6,683 nt of DNA. Origin: an uncultured Clostridia bacterium (GTDB taxonomy: Bacteria; Bacillota; Clostridia; Oscillospirales; Ruminococcaceae). The notes beneath the pieces are model-generated. The model was not told the DNA's origin. It ran no database searches and was given only the letters and a program-made list of their open reading frames with translations. The position numbers were made by a program, and so were the translations under genes. Within the stretch, counting starts at the first letter, position 1; each line of letters starts with the position of its first letter. Below are positions 1 to 4,606 of the stretch, in pieces. The stretch is taken from positions 1 through 6,683 of the forward strand of contig CANQOJ010000125.1 in the NCBI GenBank assembly GCA_947625455.1. Direction: 5' to 3'.

Positions 1-582
1 GGGGCTTCTGAAAATGGCGCCTATCGTTTCCATTCCGATACTTATTCCCGCAAAACACACGTCTTTTCCCGTATCTGAAATCGCCGTCGGTTTGTCCAGC
101 CTGTACGCGAATATTATGTCGTTTTCAACGTTCATGGTGTTGTATTTGATAAAACTTGTGCGCTCCTCGCAGTTCACCAGAGGACCTATATCGCTTATAA
201 CGCCCGTATCTCCGTCAGGGCTGAACAGTCTCCCGTCCTCGTCAAACAAAACGGGTATCGACTCCTCTTCCTTGTAATGCCCGACATTGTATTCGTTTTC
301 CAAAAACGCGGACATATCTTCGGACGTGCGCGGATTGTTATCGGCAAACCGTCTTTTGACCGCCAAAGCCTCGTTCCAGTATTGCGAGATTTTCCACTCG
401 GTATTGTCGAAAATCTGAACGGTTATCTCCGAAAGCTGATTTACTCGCTCGGTGTAGACCGTGTTGTTCAGAGAAGTCCTGAGCTGACTTATGACAAAAA
501 AACCGCACACCCCCGCCGTTACGGCAATGACAGAGGCGATTATAAATATCCTGCGGTATTTTTTATCTATCGTTATCTTCAT
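1..582 (-). CDS. Membrane-anchored sensor protein, N-terminal part (histidine kinase or similar; 3' end outside window)
   Basis: The frame is open without a stop from the ATG at 582-580 to the left edge (194 codons); the C-terminal part is missing. The protein begins with a short basic cytoplasmic tail (MKITIDKKYRR), then one hydrophobic helix at about residues 12-34, then a hydrophilic segment of at least 160 residues predicted to lie outside the cell. This is the usual layout of the first part of a Clostridia sensor histidine kinase, hybrid kinase or diguanylate cyclase, with an extracellular sensing domain before a second helix. No kinase, HAMP or GGDEF motif lies in the window, so the output domain is unknown. 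The start is 4 nt after the stop of the solute-binding lipoprotein gene, so the two are almost certainly co-transcribed, and translation may be coupled because only a weak GGA lies upstream. Inference: it transduces the signal of the lipoprotein's ligand. The open frame is certain; the function is moderate. Confidence 0.85.
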   Translation of the reverse strand, partial: MKITIDKKYRRIFIIASVIAVTAGVCGFFVISQLRTSLNNTVYTERVNQLSEITVQIFDNTEWKISQYWNEALAVKRRFADNNPRTSEDMSAFLENEYNVGHYKEEESIPVLFDEDGRLFSPDGDTGVISDIGPLVNCEERTSFIKYNTMNVENDIIFAYRLDKPTAISDTGKDVCFAGISIGMETIGAIFRSP

Positions 583-586
583 ATTT

Positions 587-2362
587 TTAATTCCAGTTCA
601 ATAATTCTTCCGACAACGGCGGGTTTCCGCTGTTGTCAAAGAAGTCTTTTACAGCGCCGAGACCTTGTATACCGCTGTCCTGAATGTTCCCCGCGGTGCA
701 AAGTTCCTCGTCCGCACCGCACACCATAACGGTATATTTTTCGTTGTCGGAAAGTTCCTTGTTGCCCTTTACGAAAAGTTCGTAGGGGAATGTCGCGGAC
801 TTGCCGTTTTTCTCGATTGTATAGCCCTTTTGCGCAAATTCTTTTATCTGTTTTCCGGTAAGAGTTACGGTTTTAATATTGCCGTTCCAGCCCGTGGGGA
901 TTATGGACACAATTCTCTCGTCAGTAAGAGGCAAAGGCATAATATATCCGTTTATGCCGTCGCCGTTTTGAATTGCGCAGTTGTCAACGGCGACATTAAG
1001 CGACATCAGAGCGCAGTCGGCGTTTACAGCCTCGCCGAAAATCTTTCCGACAAGCTGTGCCGTTTCTTTCTGGTCATATTTTCTGTCAACTTCGGAATAT
1101 ACGGTCGAGCCGTTTGCAAGCCAGTCTTGGCACAAATTATCCATTCTGTCAAGAACTTCGTCTTTTGTGTATTCCCCGTTCAGATAATCAAGAACATCTT
1201 CTCCGACTTTTGCGAGAATGCCCTCCCAGCCCGTATAGAGAAGCGGCGCGGTATGACCGTTGCGCATATCCTCTAAACAGCCGGCATATGGGCTTTTGGG
1301 ATCTATTTCCCAGTCGCGCAGTGAGGAGATATATGTAGTGTTGGCAGTGTAAAACGTATTCTGCCCCTCTATGGTTGAAAGCAATTCCAAAACGTGCAGA
1401 GCGTCCTCCAGCTTCTGTTCGTTGCCTTTTTCGCCAAGCTTTTTGTTAATGCCGAAATTTTTCGACTGCACTGTAATGTACATATTTTTAGAGCCGTCGC
1501 GGGAAAGATACGGCATAGGCGCGTAAACATCTCCCGTGCCGTCCTCGTTTTGCGTCCATCTGTCAACTCCTCCTACGGCAAACGCGGTATTGCCCTCGCT
1601 GAAAATCTCAAAAGATGTCTTGCCGTCAAGGGTATTGCTTCCCTGCAAAAAGCCCAGGTCAACCCACTCCTGCATATAATCCATAGCCTCGCCGAAACCC
1701 TCCCGTGCGTCGGCTTTGCCGCTTAAGAAATCTCTCTGCCACTGAACGCCCTTTATTGACGTCAAATCTATAGTATCGGCAAGATTGCACACATATTGAA
1801 ATCCCTGACCTGCATTAAAGGAATTAGTAACGGCAAGCCTTACGCCGGCTTTTTCTATTTCGGGCGCAAGCGCTTTCAATTCCTCAAAGCTTTCGGGAAC
1901 TTTCCAGCCGTGTTTATCAAACAGAGTCTTGTTGTACGCGCAAACATAGACGGAATACCTTGAGGGCAGCAGATAGACGCCACCGTCAAGTTCCTGCTGT
2001 GACAAAAGCGTCGGATCGTAGTAGTCGGTAAAAGCGTAGCTTGACAGTTCTAAAAGGTTAGCTTTCATTTCTTCGGGATAATTCGTCCACGCATAGGTTG
2101 TGTTGTAAATATCGGGCATATCACCCGTAATCATCTGGTCGCAGGTGAACCTTGACCAGTTTTTTCCGTTATACGGGATAAGTTCAAGCTGTATTTCGGG
2201 ATATTTTTCGGCAACAAGTTTTTTAAGCTGGTCAATATCCGACGAGTAGAGAATAGTTATCGGCTCGTGCTTTTCTCCCGAACTTATGTTCGTTTTGTCG
2301 CTGCAACCGCACAGCAGTGCGATACACAAAATCACGGACAACACATATTTAAGATATTTCAT
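587..2362 (-). CDS. Extracellular solute-binding lipoprotein with 5'-nucleotidase C-terminal-like domain
   Basis: A 591-residue secreted lipoprotein. Residues 1-20 are a lipoprotein signal peptide: basic start MKYLKY, hydrophobic core, lipobox L17-C18-G19-C20, with Cys20 the expected lipidated residue. Residues of about 34-420 resemble family 1 ABC extracellular solute-binding proteins (the CUT1 sugar or polyol type): GDMPDIYN near residue 80, GGVYLLPSRYSVYVCAYNK-LF, then PESFEELKALAPEIEKAG. Residues of about 430-575 look like a 5'-nucleotidase C-terminal domain (PF02872-like): ADCALMSLN at about 448-456, a degenerate NGDGIN at 466-471 where the family has NGGGIR, and VTLTGKQIKEF at about 499-509, the family's typical 'ltG..l' strand-helix. 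The metallophosphatase domain that usually precedes that fold is absent. At 591 residues it is longer than the usual 400-450 of a plain binding protein. No permease or ATPase gene is adjacent; the next gene encodes a membrane sensor, so a sensory role is more likely than import (inference). The ATG has a good ribosome-binding site and its own promoter. The fusion rests on motif recognition only. Confidence 0.92.
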   Translation of the reverse strand: MKYLKYVLSVILCIALLCGCSDKTNISSGEKHEPITILYSSDIDQLKKLVAEKYPEIQLELIPYNGKNWSRFTCDQMITGDMPDIYNTTYAWTNYPEEMKANLLELSSYAFTDYYDPTLLSQQELDGGVYLLPSRYSVYVCAYNKTLFDKHGWKVPESFEELKALAPEIEKAGVRLAVTNSFNAGQGFQYVCNLADTIDLTSIKGVQWQRDFLSGKADAREGFGEAMDYMQEWVDLGFLQGSNTLDGKTSFEIFSEGNTAFAVGGVDRWTQNEDGTGDVYAPMPYLSRDGSKNMYITVQSKNFGINKKLGEKGNEQKLEDALHVLELLSTIEGQNTFYTANTTYISSLRDWEIDPKSPYAGCLEDMRNGHTAPLLYTGWEGILAKVGEDVLDYLNGEYTKDEVLDRMDNLCQDWLANGSTVYSEVDRKYDQKETAQLVGKIFGEAVNADCALMSLNVAVDNCAIQNGDGINGYIMPLPLTDERIVSIIPTGWNGNIKTVTLTGKQIKEFAQKGYTIEKNGKSATFPYELFVKGNKELSDNEKYTVMVCGADEELCTAGNIQDSGIQGLGAVKDFFDNSGNPPLSEELLNWN

Positions 2363-2369
2363 GTAAAAT

Positions 2370-2376
2370 CTCCTTT
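2370..2376 (-). promoter_or_regulatory. Ribosome-binding site of the solute-binding lipoprotein gene
   Basis: The minus strand reads AAAGGAG, then 7 nt, then ATG at 2362. This supports the ATG at 2362 as the start, as does the signal peptide that follows directly. Confidence 0.85.
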
Positions 2377-2397
2377 TTTTATATAGCTACCGCTTAT

Positions 2398-2426
2398 ATT
2401 CTACCATATTTTAAGCGTGTTGTCAA
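2398..2426 (-). promoter_or_regulatory. Sigma-A type promoter of the lipoprotein/sensor operon
   Basis: On the minus strand, TTGACA (2426-2421) is followed by a 17-bp spacer and TAGAAT (2403-2398), with a TGG extended -10 directly before the hexamer. Transcription should begin near 2391, giving a leader of about 29 nt. The -35 box lies immediately beside the left arm of the inverted repeat, so a protein bound to the repeat could contact or block polymerase here (inference). Confidence 0.82.
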
Positions 2427-2429
2427 TAC

Positions 2430-2544
2430 TAGAAGCTAGATTTTTAAGAGGCTAGAGGCTAGCGCAGTATATAGGGTACAATTCGGGTGTTTACGCTCTT
2501 TTTGTACAAACTCTAGCCTCTAGTCTCTTAACGTCTAGCTTCTA
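2430..2544. repeat. Long imperfect inverted repeat between divergent promoters, made of CTAG heptads
   Basis: Left arm 2430-2461 (32 nt) and right arm 2514-2544 (31 nt) are inverted copies. Aligned outward they share TAGAAGCTAGA, then TTAAGAG, then CTAGAGGCTA, with a short mismatch and gap region after the first block and one single mismatch: 28 matching positions. The loop is 52 nt (2462-2513). CTAG occurs at 2429, 2436, 2452 and 2459 on the left and 2513, 2520 and 2535 on the right, with CTAC at 2542; the spacing is 7, 16, 7 and 7, 15, 7. The structure fills nearly all the space between the two opposed -35 boxes. Neither promoter transcribes it, so it is not a terminator of either operon. 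It may be a multi-site operator or a member of a dispersed intergenic repeat family. No flanking target-site duplication is seen. Confidence 0.9.
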
Positions 2545-2545
2545 C

Positions 2546-2574
2546 TTGACTTTGTGCTTGTTATGTGGTATAAT
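2546..2574 (+). promoter_or_regulatory. Sigma-A type promoter of the DUF262 operon
   Basis: TTGACT (2546-2551), a 17-bp spacer and a perfect TATAAT (2569-2574), preceded by TGG for a TG-extended -10. Near-consensus in all parts, so expected to be strong unless repressed. Transcription should start near 2581. The -35 box begins one base after the right arm of the inverted repeat, mirroring the promoter on the other strand. Confidence 0.85.
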
Positions 2575-2656
2575 CATAATAGAGATTATTGTGCTTTCGC
2601 CGAGTACGATAGCTTTGCGTCCAAAGCTCTGACTTGCTGACGGGCTGATTTCCGTC

Positions 2657-2713
2657 ATGAAATTCAGAAGTTGTCCGTACGGTGCGGACTATGCGTTTGC
2701 CAAAAATACATAG
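2657..2713 (+). CDS. Possible leader peptide, 18 residues
   Basis: An ATG at 2657 opens a frame coding MKFRSCPYGADYAFAKNT, which ends in TAG at 2711-2713, one base before the AGGAGG of the DUF262/HNH gene. The position is what one would expect of a leader peptide whose translation influences the next start. Against it, there is no good Shine-Dalgarno upstream, and the ATG overlaps the 3' edge of the second leader hairpin. The peptide resembles no family I know. It could be chance. Confidence 0.18.
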   Translation: MKFRSCPYGADYAFAKNT

Positions 2714-2714
2714 C

Positions 2715-2720
2715 AGGAGG
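2715..2720 (+). promoter_or_regulatory. Ribosome-binding site that fixes the DUF262/HNH start
   Basis: A perfect AGGAGG sits 6 nt before the ATG at 2727. The in-frame GTG at 2682 would add 15 residues (including MRTMRLPKIHSRRFI) that are encoded by the leader hairpin and this very ribosome-binding site, so 2727 is preferred. Confidence 0.9.
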
Positions 2721-2726
2721 TTTATT

Positions 2727-4583
2727 ATGGGTAATACTGTTCTTGAAACAAAATTAGTAGGGGATATAAGCGGAAATTTCGTTATCCCGTCATATCAGCG
2801 CGGATACCGCTGGGGTAAAGGCGAGACGGAGAAATCTCTGGGCGAGGTTGAGCGGTTGCTGGAGGATATTTATACTTTCGGCAAGGACAATTCCGACGGG
2901 TATTACTGCTTACAGCCTGTGGTGGTTTTAAAAAGAGAAGACGGCAAGTTTGAACTTATTGACGGACAACAGCGTTTAACTACGATTTACCTTATCTATC
3001 ATTATATACACGAAAAAGACAGTTCGATAAATATGCCCGAATACTCTATTTCTTATGGCAGCAGAGATAAATCTAAGGATTTTTTGGAAAAAATCAATTT
3101 GTCAGATGATGATATTAAAACAGAAAAAGACAAAAATATAGATTTCTGGTATTTTTACACGGCTTATGAACTTATTGACAAATGGTTTAATACTCATAAG
3201 GACAGCGACGGAAACCCTGTTTTTTCCAAAATAGACAACCTCTTTAAAGAAAAAGTTCAGGTCATATGGTACGAAGTCGATTCGTCAGAAAACCCTATTG
3301 AATTGTTTACCCGACTGAATATCGGCAAAATCCCGCTTACGAATGCGGAACTCGTAAAGGCTATGTTCTTAAGCAGAGACAACGGCGAAAATTTCAGCAT
3401 GGAGAAACGGCAGGAGATTGCGCTGCAGTGGGATTTGGTTGAAAAAGAACTTCACGACGATATGCTGTGGTATTTTCTGACAAATAAGACGGATAAGGAC
3501 TATCAGACAAGGATTGACCTTGTACTTGACATAATCGCAAATACGCCTGCGGACAACAGAGAAAAATATCATACTTTCTATGAATTTAATAAAAAACATC
3601 AGAATAATCAGAAACTTGACGACATATGGCTTGAAATTCAGCAAACGTTTCTTGAACTTAAAAGCTGGTACACCGACCGCGATTTATATCATATGATAGG
3701 CTATCTTATCGCCGTTAATTCAGCAAGTTTGCAGGACTTGTACAACGAATCGCAGAATAGGACAAAAACAGCCTTTAATGATTATCTGAAAGGGCTGATA
3801 AAGAAAAGCATTAAGATAAATCTTAACGAGACGAAAGACAATCTCGTTAACAGCAGTAATGTTGACGGTTATCTTAAGGTTCTGAATTATGAAAGCGACC
3901 ACAACGAAATAGAAAACTTGCTTTTGCTGTTTAATATTGAAACAATCCGCAAAAGTATTAACGAATCGCAGAGATTTCCGTTTGACAAATACAAGGTTGA
4001 CAAGGACGGAGCAAGGGTTAAATGGACGCTTGAACATATTCATGCGCAAAATTCCCAAAGCTTGAAAAAGGCGGAACAATGGCAGGAGTGGTTTGAACAT
4101 CATATTACAGCAGTAAAGAATATTGCCAAAGATATGAATAGGACATTATCTGACGGGAGTACGATACAGAAGTTGGTTGACGATATGAATGAAGCTGAGG
4201 AAGAAGCAAAAAAGGGCAAACTTAGCGGTAATTTGTTGTCCGAGTTTACCGCAATTTCCGACAGGGTTTTCAAAGCCTGGGCGGAACTGGAGAACGACGG
4301 CAACAACACTAACACAGCTGTTGCCGATCCGGAACATTCGATTTCAAACCTTGCGCTGTTGATACATGGCGACAATTCATCAATAGGAAATAATGTTTTT
4401 GACGTCAAGAGAGATGAAATAATAAAAATGCATAAGAAAGATCATTATATTCCTGTCTGCACAATGTGGGCATTTTTGAAATACTATACGCCGTCAGATA
4501 AAAACCAGGTTCATTTCTGGGGCGCGGCAGACAGAAAAGCATATTTTAATGCGATTAGCGACACGCTTAAGGAGTACTTATAA
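2727..4583 (+). CDS. DUF262 and DUF1524 (HNH) protein, GmrSD/BrxU-like type IV restriction endonuclease
   Basis: A complete 618-residue protein. The N-terminal DUF262 (GmrS-like, ParB/sulfiredoxin-like fold) shows IPSYQRGYRW at 20-29 and the nucleotide-handling signature IDGQQRLTT at 78-86, then ELFTRLNIGKIPLTNAE, the usual '(N)xGxxLT' helix start. The C-terminal DUF1524 region has WTLEHIHAQN ending at about 442, with His437 and His439 in the place of the HNH motif's first histidines, and NLALL-x4-N-SSIGNNVF-x2-KR at 541-562, the typical second half with Asn550 and Asn555. About 100 residues, with a charged helical stretch rich in Glu and Lys, separate the halves. Family members (GmrSD, BrxU, SspE) cut or nick modified phage DNA, with DUF262 using a nucleotide to control the nuclease. 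Both halves look intact, so an active enzyme is plausible. It acts in the cytoplasm; no membrane segment is seen. It is followed after 23 bp by a second DUF262 gene in the same operon. No gene for base modification or phosphorothioation is visible. The DNA specificity cannot be read from the sequence. Confidence 0.93.
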   Translation: MGNTVLETKLVGDISGNFVIPSYQRGYRWGKGETEKSLGEVERLLEDIYTFGKDNSDGYYCLQPVVVLKREDGKFELIDGQQRLTTIYLIYHYIHEKDSSINMPEYSISYGSRDKSKDFLEKINLSDDDIKTEKDKNIDFWYFYTAYELIDKWFNTHKDSDGNPVFSKIDNLFKEKVQVIWYEVDSSENPIELFTRLNIGKIPLTNAELVKAMFLSRDNGENFSMEKRQEIALQWDLVEKELHDDMLWYFLTNKTDKDYQTRIDLVLDIIANTPADNREKYHTFYEFNKKHQNNQKLDDIWLEIQQTFLELKSWYTDRDLYHMIGYLIAVNSASLQDLYNESQNRTKTAFNDYLKGLIKKSIKINLNETKDNLVNSSNVDGYLKVLNYESDHNEIENLLLLFNIETIRKSINESQRFPFDKYKVDKDGARVKWTLEHIHAQNSQSLKKAEQWQEWFEHHITAVKNIAKDMNRTLSDGSTIQKLVDDMNEAEEEAKKGKLSGNLLSEFTAISDRVFKAWAELENDGNNTNTAVADPEHSISNLALLIHGDNSSIGNNVFDVKRDEIIKMHKKDHYIPVCTMWAFLKYYTPSDKNQVHFWGAADRKAYFNAISDTLKEYL

Positions 4584-4591
4584 TACGGACG

Positions 4592-4597
4592 AGGAGG
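4592..4597 (+). promoter_or_regulatory. Ribosome-binding site of the second DUF262 gene
   Basis: AGGAGG lies in the 23-bp gap after the first DUF262 gene, 9 nt before the ATG at 4607. A GTG at 4602 is followed directly by TGA and cannot be the start. Confidence 0.85.
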
Positions 4598-4606
4598 ACG
4601 TGTGAT

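Larger units (their letters stand above)
2581..2726 (+). other. Structured 5' leader of the DUF262 operon
   Basis: About 146 nt lie between the predicted transcription start and the first DUF262 start codon, long for a plain leader. Three short hairpins follow one another: 2611-2628 (7-bp perfect stem AGCTTTG/CAAAGCT, 4-nt loop), 2638-2657 (6-bp stem TGACGG/CCGTCA, 8-nt loop) and 2673-2689 (5-bp stem GTCCG/CGGAC, 7-nt loop). None is followed by a U-run, so none is an intrinsic terminator. I do not recognise a known riboswitch class. The hairpins may affect translation or RNA stability (inference). Confidence 0.45.

Noticed and set aside
665..1276. A 203-codon open frame on the plus strand opposite the lipoprotein gene.
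   Set aside because: It is the shadow of a well-supported secreted protein with signal peptide and family motifs; no ribosome-binding site, and the translation looks like no protein family.
2430..2544. The central inverted repeat as a bidirectional transcription terminator.
   Set aside because: Both neighbouring operons are transcribed away from it, no gene ends at it, and there is no GC-rich stem with a terminal U-run.
2427..2550. The central inverted repeat as a small mobile element (MITE-like).
   Set aside because: No target-site duplication flanks the arms, and both functional promoters adjoin them directly. A dispersed repeat family remains possible but cannot be shown from one copy.
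2590..2628. The minus strand carries GGACGCAAAGC, the core string of the c-di-GMP-I (GEMM) riboswitch.
   Set aside because: The other required parts (GGCAAAC and GAAA shortly before it, receptor helix after it) are not at the right distances; the nearest GGCAAAC is about 80 nt away. It also lies upstream of the predicted minus-strand transcription start, so it would not be in that mRNA. On the plus strand it simply forms a 7-bp hairpin.
2682..2726. An upstream in-frame GTG start that would lengthen the DUF262/HNH protein by 15 residues.
   Set aside because: It has no ribosome-binding site, lies in a leader hairpin, and the extension would be coded by the perfect AGGAGG that serves the ATG at 2727.
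2727..4583. A ParB-type partition protein, because of the DGQQR/ParB-like signature.
   Set aside because: The full architecture is DUF262 plus a DUF1524/HNH nuclease region, no ParA gene or parS-like site is visible, and the fold relationship to ParB is distant.
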